From assembly GCA_964529415.1 (NCBI GenBank), contig CAZGWD010000014.1, positions 1 to 64,000 of the forward strand: 64,000 nucleotides of DNA, written 5' to 3'. This stretch comes from CAYMPH01 sp964529415. GTDB lineage: Bacteria; Spirochaetota; UBA4802; UBA5550. This document shows, piece after piece, positions 25,561 to 34,753 of this stretch. Position 1 is the stretch's first letter. Each line of letters begins with the position of its first letter. The notes under the pieces are model-generated. The model ran no database searches. It was not told where the DNA came from and saw only the letters and a program-made list of their open reading frames with translations. Made by a program: the position numbers and the translations under genes.

Positions 25561-27072
25561 TTACTTCTCAGCTTTCTTGAAATTAAAACTGAACGAGAAA
25601 TTGTATATTGACATAATCGCTGTATATAAAAAGCCCAACTGGAAGAGCATTAAAAATGGCACTGTAAAAAACTGTTCTTTCTCAAGCATAAAAAGAATTA
25701 CAAGAGTAAAGTAAAGACCCATAACCATTTCTATTACTATAACCCAGTCAATTTTTTTGATTCTGTAAACATTAGCCTTGATTTTAGATGAAGCTCCGGT
25801 TTTATCCGCATTAACATTATATTTAGGGGTTCTGTTAAAAGGAGTTACTACTTTAAAAACCGCCTGTGTTACAGCTTTAAAATTATTTATTCCAATTCCA
25901 ATACCAATCGCAAGAGCCATTGGCAGATAAAGCATTGTAGTTAATATAGATCTGTGCTGAACGCTCAAAGTTTCTTTTAAAACCATATATTCAGAAAAAA
26001 GATAAAATACAACAACAGATGCCGAAGCAAGTACAAAAATAGGAATATCCATTAAAAATATAGGCATGAATCCAACTTTATATCTTATAACAATATTAAG
26101 CGGCATTACTATTGCAACATACCCCATAAGCAGCCACGCAAAATTTGAACCCATATGAAAAAATGCCTCCACCTTCTGCTTTAGAGGAATATTTGCTTTA
26201 ACTATTATTGATATTAATTTCAAGAAAACTTCTATTGAGCCTTTAGCCCATCTGAACTGCTGCGCTTTAAAAGCTGACATTTCTACCGGAAGTTCTGATG
26301 GAACTGTTACATCAGGAAGATACACAAATTTCCAGCCTTTAAGCTGTGCTCTGTAGCTTAAGTCCATATCCTCGGTTATTGTATCGTGCTGCCATCCGCC
26401 TGCATCGTGAATTGCCTGTTTTCTCCACATACCTGCAGTACCATTAAAATTAAAAAATCTGCCTGATCTGCTTCTTGCAGTCTGCTCAACCATAAAATGG
26501 CCGTCCAGAAGTATGCTCTGGCATTCTGTTAAAAGAGAATAATCTCTATTTATATGATCCCATCTTGCCTGGACCATTCCAATATTATTATCAGTAAAAT
26601 AATGAATTGTTTTTTCGAGGAAATCAGGCTCAGGCAGAAAATCCGCATCAAAGATTGCAATGTATTCGCCTTCAGCTGTTGCAAGCCCATTTTCAAGAGC
26701 ACCTGCTTTATAACCGGTTCTGTCTGTTCTATGAATATATTTTATATTAAAGCCTTTTTTCTGCTGTTCAATGCATTTATTCTCTGCCAGAATTACTGTA
26801 TCATCAGTTGAATCATCAAGGACCTGAATTTCAAGCAGGTTTTTCGGGTATTTAATCCGTGAAATCGAGTCTATAAGCCTTTCTATAACATATTTTTCAT
26901 TGAAAATAGGAAGCTGGATAGTTACTTTTGGAAGTTTTCTGAATTTATCTTTTGGTAAAAACTTCTTATCTTTGTGTTTTCTGAATAAAAATACCATATA
27001 ATAGCGGTGAAAACCATATACTGATACAATCGCCAGGGCAAGAATGTAACTATAAAGCAGAAAATTTTCCAT
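25561..27072 (-). CDS. Membrane-bound family 2 glycosyltransferase (cellulose-synthase-like)
   Basis: A 503-residue processive-type GT2 enzyme. An N-terminal membrane helix precedes the GT-A core, with VTIQLPIFNE, EIQVLDDSTDDT, YIAIFDADFLP (DxD), ITEDMDLSYRAQ (TED) and SAFKAQQFRWAKG (QxxRW), all hallmarks of beta-glycan synthases. Four to five membrane helices follow at about 300-420 and 445-495. It could make a beta-linked polysaccharide or a glycolipid; no BcsB-like subunit is present. The ATG at 27072 is preferred over a TTG upstream because AAGGA lies 7 bases before it. Confidence 0.85.
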   Translation of the reverse strand: MENFLLYSYILALAIVSVYGFHRYYMVFLFRKHKDKKFLPKDKFRKLPKVTIQLPIFNEKYVIERLIDSISRIKYPKNLLEIQVLDDSTDDTVILAENKCIEQQKKGFNIKYIHRTDRTGYKAGALENGLATAEGEYIAIFDADFLPEPDFLEKTIHYFTDNNIGMVQARWDHINRDYSLLTECQSILLDGHFMVEQTARSRSGRFFNFNGTAGMWRKQAIHDAGGWQHDTITEDMDLSYRAQLKGWKFVYLPDVTVPSELPVEMSAFKAQQFRWAKGSIEVFLKLISIIVKANIPLKQKVEAFFHMGSNFAWLLMGYVAIVMPLNIVIRYKVGFMPIFLMDIPIFVLASASVVVFYLFSEYMVLKETLSVQHRSILTTMLYLPMALAIGIGIGINNFKAVTQAVFKVVTPFNRTPKYNVNADKTGASSKIKANVYRIKKIDWVIVIEMVMGLYFTLVILFMLEKEQFFTVPFLMLFQLGFLYTAIMSIYNFSFSFNFKKAEK

Positions 27073-27115
27073 ATTTTTATCCTTAAAATATATTAAAATA
27101 CTTAATAATCCCAAT

Positions 27116-27144
27116 AAAAAGCCATCAATCCCCTTGGGCTTTAT
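27116..27144 (-). terminator. Probable terminator downstream of the Y1 transposase gene
   Basis: Minus strand AAAGCCC...GGCTTTTTATT: a 6-7 pair stem with a 12-base loop, followed by a short T-rich tail. It separates the transposase unit from the glycosyltransferase start at 27072. Confidence 0.45.
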
Positions 27145-27260
27145 TTGTCAACTATAATGCAAATGGTCCTTTTCCATTTATATATTTATTAGATATTACA
27201 TTTATCCTACCTGAAATTTCAATGCTTTTTTCTTATTTTTTTTAGCTGGTTTTTGATGAT

Positions 27261-28109
27261 GCTCTGACCCCTACTATGCTTTAAAACACTATTGATAATC
27301 TTTTTCGATAAGCTTCTTCATAACTCAGAAATTTACTTACACATTCTTCAAAATTATCTCCCAATTTATAAAAGAATTCATGAAGAGTTATTTTAACTGG
27401 AACTTCAGCATCTTTTTTCAAATATTGATTTATAAATCCAATATCATTATTGCGTGGGTCTTTCGAAAGTCCTTTTCTTACAGGATTATATCCTATATAC
27501 CATAAAAGACGATAGAGATATTCTACCGGATCATCAGATTCTTCAATTATTGTTGAGCCGAATCTTTCATTCCAGAAAGCCCCGGTTTCATTCATTGCAG
27601 AATTATACTTTTCAGCAATTCTCGCCTTGATATACTGCATAATTATAGATACTGTTTCTTTTCCTTCGATAGTTTTAATTATCAAGTGAATGTGATTTGC
27701 AACAATTTCAGCAGCAACCAGTTCAAATTCATACTTTTCCTGGCACATTTTAACAGATTCCACAAAATATTTTTTACAGTATTTTCCCATAAGTTTGTTT
27801 CTTTTTCCATGACATCTGGTGAAACAGTGATGAGTGGCACCCTGGGCAGTATTTCTAAGTTTTCTTGGCATAATATCTCCTTGTTGTTTAAATATTAATA
27901 CGAACAAGATGGGATTATTTTAAAAAAATTTGGGGGTCAGAGCTTTTTTTTCTAAATACTAAATCTAAATATTGCTCTGACCCTTCATTAATCCAATGCA
28001 TTATACCAATCCAAGCAAACCTTCAAAGCATATAAGCAAACCAAGCTCTGACTCCGATACTACAATATTCTGAAAAAGCTTGCCCTGCCCCCCAATAAGC
28101 TCTGACCCC
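27261..28109. repeat. GCTCTGACCC repeats around the transposase (REP-like set)
   Basis: The 10-11-base word GCTCTGACCCC or its complement occurs at 27261-27271, 27932-27943 (inverted, GGGGGTCAGAGC), 27974-27983, 28045-28055 (one change) and 28099-28109. The pair at 27932-27983 faces inward and can form a hairpin. Together they frame the transposase gene and fill most of the 341-base gap 27872-28212, which has no other gene. Confidence 0.75.
27281..27871 (-). CDS. Y1 (IS200/REP-associated) transposase, RAYT type
   Basis: A 196-residue single-strand transposase. The HUH pair is in ANHIHLIIK, and the nucleophile tyrosine probably lies in MQYIKARIAEKYN. The N-terminus MPRKLRNTAQGATHHCFTR and the W-Y-I-G-Y-N-P-V-R-K-G block near residue 135 are typical of REP-associated tyrosine transposases, which mobilise nearby palindromic repeats rather than themselves. 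The frame looks intact, and all catalytic residues are present. The ATG at 27871 has GGAG just upstream and is chosen over a site 12 codons earlier. Its surroundings carry copies of GCTCTGACCC. Confidence 0.88.
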   Translation of the reverse strand: MPRKLRNTAQGATHHCFTRCHGKRNKLMGKYCKKYFVESVKMCQEKYEFELVAAEIVANHIHLIIKTIEGKETVSIIMQYIKARIAEKYNSAMNETGAFWNERFGSTIIEESDDPVEYLYRLLWYIGYNPVRKGLSKDPRNNDIGFINQYLKKDAEVPVKITLHEFFYKLGDNFEECVSKFLSYEEAYRKRLSIVF

Positions 28110-28212
28110 GCATCCCATAAACTTAATAATCCAGCCTTAAAAAAGGCTTGACTGTAATTATTTTCATATAAATCCTAAATATAATAATGAATTTTTTACA
28201 GGATGATATAAA

Positions 28213-28674
28213 ATGAAAACTATTGAAGGAAAACTCGACGCATCAGGATTTAAATTCGGAATAATAGTATCCCGGTTTAATGAATTTATAACGAATAAAC
28301 TATTAGGCGGAGCGCAGGACTGCCTTATCCGCAACAATGCAGATGAAAAAGATATAACTGTTGTATGGGTTCCCGGAGCTTTTGAAATTCCGGCTATTGC
28401 CAAAAAAATGGCAATGTCTAAAAAATATGATGCAGTGATCTGTCTTGGAGCTGTTATACGCGGCTCCACGCCTCATTTTGATTATGTTTCATCTGAAGTT
28501 ACAAAAGGCGTTGCGCAGGTTGGAATGACTGCTGAAATACCGGTTATATTCGGGGTTCTCACAACAGATTCAATCGAACAGGCTATAGAAAGAGCCGGAA
28601 CAAAATCCGGAAACAAAGGCTTTGACGCTTCGCTCTCAGCAATAGAGATGGTAAATCTCTACAAACAGATTTAA
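28213..28674 (+). CDS. ribH: 6,7-dimethyl-8-ribityllumazine synthase
   Basis: A 153-residue enzyme of riboflavin synthesis, joining the ribitylamino-pyrimidinedione and dihydroxybutanone phosphate. Diagnostic motifs are FGIIVSRFNEFIT, VPGAFEIPAIAKKM, CLGAVIRGSTPHFDYV (with the catalytic His) and FGVLTTDSIEQAIERAG. The length is standard and the protein should assemble into a capsid or pentamer. AGGATGAT precedes the ATG. There is no FMN riboswitch in the leader that I can see. nusB starts one base after its stop, the common ribH-nusB arrangement. Confidence 0.97.
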   Translation: MKTIEGKLDASGFKFGIIVSRFNEFITNKLLGGAQDCLIRNNADEKDITVVWVPGAFEIPAIAKKMAMSKKYDAVICLGAVIRGSTPHFDYVSSEVTKGVAQVGMTAEIPVIFGVLTTDSIEQAIERAGTKSGNKGFDASLSAIEMVNLYKQI

Positions 28675-28675
28675 G

Positions 28676-29095
28676 ATGGGCCATAGAAGAAAAGCCAGGG
28701 AATATGCGCTTCAGGGTCTTTACATATACGAAATATCAGATAAAGATTTAGACAACGCGAAATCTTTATCCTGGGTTGAAGTTGAAGTAGCTGAAGATAT
28801 CAGGAAATTCGCAGTTAAACTGATAGAAGGCACGATTGATAAGATTGCTGAACTTGATAAAATTATCGTATCTTGCTCAAAAAACTGGTCGATAGAAAGG
28901 CTGAATGCTGTTGACAAGGCGATCCTCCGTATGTCAATATACGCGCTGATGAATATACGTGACGTACCGTCAGCTGTAACTATAAATGAAGCAATTGAGC
29001 TTGGCAAAATTTTCGGAGGCGAAAACAGCGGCCAGTTCATAAACGGCATTCTTGACACAGTCAGGATCAATTATCTGAAAGAGGAGATCAAATAG
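28676..29095 (+). CDS. nusB: Transcription antitermination factor NusB
   Basis: A 139-residue RNA-binding protein that, with NusE/S10, assembles the rRNA antitermination complex on boxA. The N-terminus HRRKAREYALQGLYIYE and the C-terminal block RLNAVDKAILRMSIYAL then VPSAVTINEAIELGK and SGQFINGILD are the usual signature. It starts one base after ribH, so translation is probably coupled. The next gene starts 2 bases after its stop, forming a three-gene unit. Confidence 0.96.
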   Translation: MGHRRKAREYALQGLYIYEISDKDLDNAKSLSWVEVEVAEDIRKFAVKLIEGTIDKIAELDKIIVSCSKNWSIERLNAVDKAILRMSIYALMNIRDVPSAVTINEAIELGKIFGGENSGQFINGILDTVRINYLKEEIK

Positions 29096-29097
29096 TC

Positions 29098-31161
29098 ATG
29101 ACTCCAGGCGAAAAAAAAAATATCGACGAATTAGCTCTGGAAAAAAACAGAATTAAAGGAATCGAAATTCTCGCTGAAGAAAATGAAAATCTTGATAGCG
29201 GGATGAATTACCGCGAAACAGAAAAATCTTTAAAAACACATCAGAAAAAAACTATTATAATCGGGACTGCAATAATTTCAGCTGTTATTATTACCGTATT
29301 TGTTCTCGTAACATTTGTTTTTAAAAAACCGCAGATCGGATCAGACATGGGTAAAGATACTATCCCGTTTGAAACTGATAATAAATCCTACGACGCGCAA
29401 TCGGAAAACAAGCACATAATCCGCGGGAAAGAAAGCTATTTAAAAGGTTATATGACAGATGCCGTGGCTGAATTCAACGAGGCGCTTGAATCGGACGCAG
29501 GCAATAAGGATAAGGCAATCGCACTGATATACCTCGCGATAATATCTGACTCAAAAAGCAAATATGATGAAGCTATTACCTATTTAAACAGAGCCCAGAA
29601 TTATGATAAAAAAAATCCGGACATTTATAAAAATCTCGCCATTGTCTACAGGCATAAAAAAGATTACGGTAATGCGATAAAATATACCAAGGAAACACTT
29701 TCCCTGAACAACAGGGATCCGGGCACAGTCACTCTGCTCGGAAACATATATTTTGAAACAGGCAAATATAAAGATGCCATTGAGCAGTATAATGAAGCTC
29801 TCAAGTCAAGTCCTGAGAACGGAGCGATCATATATAATTTAGGGTCGGCGCATTTCAGGGACGGCGATGAATTTTCCGCAATAGAATATTACAAAAAAGC
29901 AGGTTCAGTCGACAGGATCGGGGATGTTGCCCACAAGGCTTATTCAAAGCTCGGGGTGATATTTACAGAGCGCAGAAGTTTTGATGAGGCGGAAAAATAT
30001 CTCAAAATGGCTATTTCAATCAGGCCGAATGATGCTCTGAACAGGTACAATTTAGGCATTGCATATCTGCGCCAGAAAAAAGAAAAGCCAGCGCTTGAAG
30101 AATTTATTAAATCCGAAGAGCTCGGCGCTAATGACGCTGCGATGCTCGAAAATGTTGCTGAAGCTTTTTTCTCAGTTAAGGATTTTGACAGAAGCTTAAA
30201 TGTTTATGAAAAACTTTATGCTGTAAATTCCCGGAATGTTAAAATTCTTTCAAGAATGGGAGAGATTTATTACGAAAAGGGCGAGCTTGACAAGGCGTAT
30301 CAGGTATTCAAGAGAATTACAACTATCGAGCCTGCAACTGAGAATGCGCGCGTTGCATATATAAACATGGGAAACATTCTTGATGATATGCAGAGATTCG
30401 ATGAATCAATTGAGGCATACAAAGCGTCTCTTGCGATCAGTCCCAAGGACGATTCTGCATTATACAATCTTGGAATTGCATACAAGCACGCAGGCAAGCC
30501 TGAACTTGCTGTTGAAGCATGGAAAAACGCATCCTCTCTGAACAGGGACGATCCTAAGCCTCTGCTTGCAGTTGCGGATTTTTATTATGAAAAAAACTTT
30601 TACGACCTTGCTGAACGCACATACCAGGATCTCATCTCAAAATGGCCGAGAGTGCAGGAAGCCCATTTTAAAATGGCAACTATTTACTACAAGAGAGATC
30701 AGTATGAATATGCTCTCAAGGCTTACAAAAGAGTAATTGAGCTCGATGAAAAAAATGATATGGCAAGACGCGCTTATATCAACATCGCTGTTCTTTCTTC
30801 CAAAACCAAGCATGACGAGGAATCAGCCAATGAATCGATCAGAATGATTCAGAAAGCTCTTCTGATTAAACCGGACGATCCTGAAGCGCTCTTTTCATTG
30901 GGTCTTATGTATTTTCATAAAGAAATGTACGACAAGGCAGTTGATACTTTTTATCAGGCATTAAAGGGAGCGCGTGAGAGCTCACTAATTGCTCAGTCAT
31001 ATAACAATATAGGAAAAAGCTATTATAAGAAAAAAAATTATAAAAAAGCGCTGCAGGCTTTCACCCGCGCTGTTGATGAAGATTCATCTAATGAAGAAAT
31101 ACGTCTGAACAGAAAAACTGCAATGCAGGCTTATGAGCAGGAAATGGCTCTTTCAAGATAG
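29098..31161 (+). CDS. Membrane-anchored TPR-repeat protein
   Basis: A 687-residue protein. One membrane helix at about 51-74 (IIIGTAIISAVIITVFVLVT) separates a short cytoplasmic N-terminus from a large periplasmic part. From about residue 105 to the end are some 16 tetratricopeptide repeats, recognisable by A-x-x-x-Y-x-x-A-(I/L) and the Pro at unit ends (for example YDEAITYLNRAQNYDKKNP). TPR arrays serve as scaffolds for protein complexes. The operon with ribH and nusB gives no direct clue to a partner. Possibly envelope assembly. Confidence 0.85.
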   Translation: MTPGEKKNIDELALEKNRIKGIEILAEENENLDSGMNYRETEKSLKTHQKKTIIIGTAIISAVIITVFVLVTFVFKKPQIGSDMGKDTIPFETDNKSYDAQSENKHIIRGKESYLKGYMTDAVAEFNEALESDAGNKDKAIALIYLAIISDSKSKYDEAITYLNRAQNYDKKNPDIYKNLAIVYRHKKDYGNAIKYTKETLSLNNRDPGTVTLLGNIYFETGKYKDAIEQYNEALKSSPENGAIIYNLGSAHFRDGDEFSAIEYYKKAGSVDRIGDVAHKAYSKLGVIFTERRSFDEAEKYLKMAISIRPNDALNRYNLGIAYLRQKKEKPALEEFIKSEELGANDAAMLENVAEAFFSVKDFDRSLNVYEKLYAVNSRNVKILSRMGEIYYEKGELDKAYQVFKRITTIEPATENARVAYINMGNILDDMQRFDESIEAYKASLAISPKDDSALYNLGIAYKHAGKPELAVEAWKNASSLNRDDPKPLLAVADFYYEKNFYDLAERTYQDLISKWPRVQEAHFKMATIYYKRDQYEYALKAYKRVIELDEKNDMARRAYINIAVLSSKTKHDEESANESIRMIQKALLIKPDDPEALFSLGLMYFHKEMYDKAVDTFYQALKGARESSLIAQSYNNIGKSYYKKKNYKKALQAFTRAVDEDSSNEEIRLNRKTAMQAYEQEMALSR

Positions 31162-31192
31162 TTCCATGATTTTTTGAGGTTCCCGAAACACC

Positions 31193-32353
31193 ATGACAAA
31201 TTTTAAAAGAATAACGCGCCGGCAATTTGAAAAGATGGAAGAACGGTCACTTGCGCCGTATGCTGCCCGCTCATCCATGTCAAAAGGAAGAAAGTATCCC
31301 GATGATAAACATCCCTACAGAACAGAATTCCAGAGAGACAGGGAAAGAATAATTCACTGCAAGGCATTCAGAAGACTTGAATACAAAACGCAGGTTTTCC
31401 TCAATCATGAAGGCGATCATTACAGAACAAGGCTTACCCACACAATTGAAGTTGCACAGATAGCGCGTACTATAGCAAGAGCCTTGAGACTGAACGAGGA
31501 TCTCGCAGAAAGTATCGCTCTTGCCCACGATCTCGGCCACACCCCATTCGGCCATGCAGGTGAAAAAGCCCTGGATATACTGTTAAATGAGACCGGCGGT
31601 TTTGAGCATAACAGACAGAGCCTCAGAGTTGTTGAAGTTCTTGAAAATAATTACAGTTCTTTCCCGGGATTAAACCTGACATGGGAAACACGTGAAGGAA
31701 TAATCAAGCATTCTTCTTCATACGACAGGCCTGACATTTCAGACTATAATCCGGAAGAGATGCCCTCTCTTGAAGCCCAGATCATTGATTATGCCGATGA
31801 AATTGCCTACAACAATCACGACCTCGATGACGGTCTTTCATCCGGGCTGCTGCATATCGAAGAAGTTGAAAAGCTGTCAATCTGGTCTATGATAAAAAAT
31901 AAAAAAAGTGTTATTTCAAAAGACAGAAAACTTGCTTCAAGAGAAAAAATCCGCGAAATAATAAATATTTTATCAACGGATTTAATACAGAATACATATA
32001 ATAATATTGAAAAAAATTCTATTGATCTGTATGTTGACATTAAAATGTGCAGCTCAAAAATCGCATCATTCAGCCGTGAAATTGAAACTGCAAATGATGA
32101 GCTCAAAGATTTCCTGAGAGAAAAACTTTACAGCCACTACATGGTTGCGCGGATGACTTTAAAATCACAGAAAGTGGTACAGGAACTTTTTAATACATAT
32201 TCAAGAAATCCTGAAACACTGCCTCCGAATTATCAGGATATGATAAATAGAGACAGCCTGCTTCGTACAGTCACTGATTATATTGCAGGAATGACAGACA
32301 GATATGCGGTTGAAGAGTATAAAAAAATTACAGACCCTGCAGTAAAAGTTTAA
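31193..32353 (+). CDS. dgt: Deoxyguanosinetriphosphate triphosphohydrolase-like protein
   Basis: A 386-residue HD-domain phosphohydrolase that releases triphosphate from dNTPs and so controls nucleotide pools. It shows RDRERIIHCKAFRRLEYKTQVF, the HD motif in RTRLTHTIEVAQIAR and LAHDLGHTPFGHAGE, and later DYADEIAYNNHDLDDGL, which supplies the last metal ligand. This is the shorter, general-dNTP type rather than the long E. coli Dgt. TGAGG lies upstream of the ATG. It starts 31 bases after the TPR gene. Confidence 0.93.
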   Translation: MTNFKRITRRQFEKMEERSLAPYAARSSMSKGRKYPDDKHPYRTEFQRDRERIIHCKAFRRLEYKTQVFLNHEGDHYRTRLTHTIEVAQIARTIARALRLNEDLAESIALAHDLGHTPFGHAGEKALDILLNETGGFEHNRQSLRVVEVLENNYSSFPGLNLTWETREGIIKHSSSYDRPDISDYNPEEMPSLEAQIIDYADEIAYNNHDLDDGLSSGLLHIEEVEKLSIWSMIKNKKSVISKDRKLASREKIREIINILSTDLIQNTYNNIEKNSIDLYVDIKMCSSKIASFSREIETANDELKDFLREKLYSHYMVARMTLKSQKVVQELFNTYSRNPETLPPNYQDMINRDSLLRTVTDYIAGMTDRYAVEEYKKITDPAVKV

Positions 32354-32382
32354 AACAATATACTATTGGAGAAAATTTTATC

Positions 32383-33603
32383 ATGAAAAAATTCATTAAC
32401 TTCATTCTGATTCTGTCGGCAATCGGGGCAGTATTATCCGGAATACTGCTTGTTCAGCATTATAATCCGGAATCAAATTTCGGCCTGCTCTCGTGCGGGA
32501 ACGGGATTGTAAATCCATGCCAGACATTAAGCCAGTCTGTTATCGGATCTTTTATAGGAATACCGCTTGCAGCTTACGGGCTTTTCTTTTATCTTTTTGT
32601 ACTTTTCCTGAGCTTAATTGCAGATTTCTCAAATAAAAAATATCTGAATATTGCCACAGTTATTATTCTTCCATTATCCGTCATGGCTCTTGTATTGGAT
32701 ATTTTTCTTTTCAGCACACTTATTTATTTAGGAGAATACTGCAAGCTCTGCATTTCAACATATATAGTAAATATTATTATTCTCGGCCTTTCAATTGCAG
32801 CGTTTCTTGATATTAAAAAAACAGAAAATACGGGGTTTGTTGATATCATAAAAGATTTCTTTTCGGATAATGATGAATCTTCAAACAAAAAAGCCGCATA
32901 TTCTTCATTTTCAATTCTTGTATTTTTTCTGTTTTTTTCAGTTTTTTCAATGAACTATATTTTAAATTTAAAAAGCGACAACTCGCCTGTTTCCAAGGAA
33001 GATATTAAAAATTTCACTATGGGATTCTATTCATCACGCGTGGAGGATATAAAATTCCCGGAAAGCAATCTTGTAATTGGCAATCCAAATGCTCCGATAG
33101 CAATATATGCATTTACTGATTTTCTCTGCAGCGCGTGCTATGAATTTTACAAAGTGGAAAAATATCTTCTTTCAAAATTTAAAGATAAGGTAAAAATTGT
33201 GTATTTTAATTTCCCGCTTGATAGCGACTGCAATAAAAAAGTCCGTACAATATATCCAAATTCCTGCACTGCTTCCAGAGCCATGACACAGGCTGCAAAC
33301 AGCGGAAATTTTGAAGAATATCTTATAGAGCATTTCAAGGATTATAAAAGCATACATGATAAATACAGTGTGGAAAAAGCCATTTCACTTCTTCCGGGAA
33401 AAATTGATAAAATTAAATTTCAGGAAAGCATGAAATCACAAGCTGTGTCAGATTTGCTGGAAAGCCATTTAGATTTTGCTGAGAAATTAGGCATACAGTC
33501 AACTCCAACAATGTTTATTTCAGGAAGAAGAATGTCTGGTTCTGCTCCGAAAGAAATGATGGAAGTTATTATTCAGAAAGAACTTGAGAAAACCGGAAGA
33601 TAA
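32383..33603 (+). CDS. VKOR-DsbA fusion: disulfide-bond forming membrane protein
   Basis: A 406-residue fusion of a quinone-dependent oxidase with its thiol partner. Residues 1-145 are a four-helix VKOR domain with Cys38/Cys46 (LLSCGN and NPCQTLS) and the active CKLC pair (Cys120, Cys123). Another membrane helix lies at about 173-193. Residues about 225-406 are a DsbA-like thioredoxin domain with CSAC (249-252) and the cis-Pro region GIQSTPTMFISG. It would oxidise periplasmic proteins and pass electrons to menaquinone. Mature cytochrome c and the Cys-rich exported proteins nearby are possible clients. GGAG precedes the ATG. Confidence 0.9.
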   Translation: MKKFINFILILSAIGAVLSGILLVQHYNPESNFGLLSCGNGIVNPCQTLSQSVIGSFIGIPLAAYGLFFYLFVLFLSLIADFSNKKYLNIATVIILPLSVMALVLDIFLFSTLIYLGEYCKLCISTYIVNIIILGLSIAAFLDIKKTENTGFVDIIKDFFSDNDESSNKKAAYSSFSILVFFLFFSVFSMNYILNLKSDNSPVSKEDIKNFTMGFYSSRVEDIKFPESNLVIGNPNAPIAIYAFTDFLCSACYEFYKVEKYLLSKFKDKVKIVYFNFPLDSDCNKKVRTIYPNSCTASRAMTQAANSGNFEEYLIEHFKDYKSIHDKYSVEKAISLLPGKIDKIKFQESMKSQAVSDLLESHLDFAEKLGIQSTPTMFISGRRMSGSAPKEMMEVIIQKELEKTGR

Positions 33604-33655
33604 ATTTTTTATAGGGAATTTTTTTAAAATTGAATAAAGGAATCTCATTAAATCA

Positions 33656-34003
33656 TTATTTTTTCTGAAATGACTTAAGGGATTCCTGTTCAGTTAAACT
33701 TATCTCGAGAATCTCGGAAATATTAGTCACGTTAAATGCTTCTCTGACTCCGGGATTAATGACTTCGCAGATTTTCAGTATCCTGTTATTCGTTTTCAAT
33801 TTTCTGCGGATGGATAAAAATATTCTTAATCCTGAACTGCTGATTTCTTCAACATCCTTTAAATTGAGCAGCATATCTGCATTTGGGTCTTTGTTAATTA
33901 GAGCGTTTAATTCATTCTCAATAGAGGATGATGTCATCATATCCATATTAGGAGGCATATAGATAACATTTACATCTCCTATCTTTTTTGATATTAGTTC
34001 CAT
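33656..34003 (-). CDS. STAS-domain anti-sigma factor antagonist
   Basis: A 115-residue single-domain protein of the SpoIIAA/RsbV family. The phosphorylatable serine lies in VEEISSSGLRIFLSI, and the C-terminus has GVREAFNVTNI as expected. In such systems a kinase anti-sigma phosphorylates this Ser and a SpoIIE-type phosphatase reverses it. A GAF-SpoIIE phosphatase is encoded at 2955-4700 in this window, but no anti-sigma kinase or sigma factor gene is adjacent. GGAG lies 6 bases before the ATG. Single gene unit with no obvious terminator. Confidence 0.9.
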   Translation of the reverse strand: MELISKKIGDVNVIYMPPNMDMMTSSSIENELNALINKDPNADMLLNLKDVEEISSSGLRIFLSIRRKLKTNNRILKICEVINPGVREAFNVTNISEILEISLTEQESLKSFQKK

Positions 34004-34272
34004 AAGTCACTCCATTATTTTAAATAAAGCAATTTAACTCCACTGCTTAATACATTATAATATTTATATATGAGTATAAATAAACCTTTTTTTTAAAATA
34101 ATACCAATTCATGGAGAAAAAAGAACCTCTATTGCAGTAATTATTTAAATAATTTTACAATACTATAGATTCTATTCAATACCTGAAAAATTCTCAAAAA
34201 GATAATCGTTTTTTTGCAAGTTGCGAGGTTATTAACAGGAGATATCAATTCATTATTTATTGCAATTATTTT

Positions 34273-34551
34273 TCAATGTGAAGAGGTGCTATTGAATAAA
34301 TCAAGCTTTTTATTCCTGTAATATACCAGCAAATCAATGCTGATCATGCTGAAATTTATGCAGTACAGAATAATAACCATATCAAAATAATAAAAAATTT
34401 TATGAAGAATTCCTGCAACATATCCAAGAAGTACTATAACCAGGAAAAAAATACTTTTCCCTTTATTAGTCCGTGAAATCCAGCTCTTATAAATTGAAAC
34501 AGGCCATGCAGATCCAAAACAAACAAGCATCATTATTTCAAAAATACTCAT
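34273..34551 (-). CDS. Small three-helix membrane protein, PQ-loop/SemiSWEET-like
   Basis: A 92-residue protein with three hydrophobic helices (about 3-18, 34-52, 57-78). The first loop has SAWPVSIYKSWISRTNKGKS, which resembles the P-x-x-I-x-x-x-x-x-x-K-S signature of PQ-loop and SemiSWEET proteins, though the Pro-Gln pair itself is missing. SemiSWEETs move sugars as dimers of three-helix units. A transport role is possible but not shown. GAGG lies 7 bases before the ATG. The gene is alone between the STAS gene and priA. Confidence 0.5.
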   Translation of the reverse strand: MSIFEIMMLVCFGSAWPVSIYKSWISRTNKGKSIFFLVIVLLGYVAGILHKIFYYFDMVIILYCINFSMISIDLLVYYRNKKLDLFNSTSSH

Positions 34552-34602
34552 TGAGCAACCTCAAAAATATATAAGTGTAATCTTTTATCATACCCATTTT
34601 TT

Positions 34603-34720
34603 ATGTGTAAGAAGCAGGAGATTCGGGGATAGAAGAGATAAGGAGATTTTTTTAATTCATTTACCAATATTTTATCTCCATTATCTCCACACATCTCTTC
34701 CGTCTCCTTTTCTTACTCAT
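34603..34720. repeat. Long imperfect inverted repeat, TGTGTAAGA family, copy 3
   Basis: A 118-bp element starting ATGTGTAAGA and ending TCTTACTCAT (one arm changed by a base). The left arm has GGAGATTCGGGGATAGAAGAGATAAG-type purine-rich blocks and the right arm the matching ATCTCTTCCGTCTCC pyrimidine block. It lies between the priA 3' end and the PQ-loop-like gene. Confidence 0.75.
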
Positions 34721-34753
34721 TTACTCAAAAAAAAACAAACTCGATTAATAGTC

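Noticed and set aside
28110..28212. An FMN riboswitch before ribH
   Set aside because: The leader lacks the AGGGGC-like core and the helices; it is AT rich and too short.
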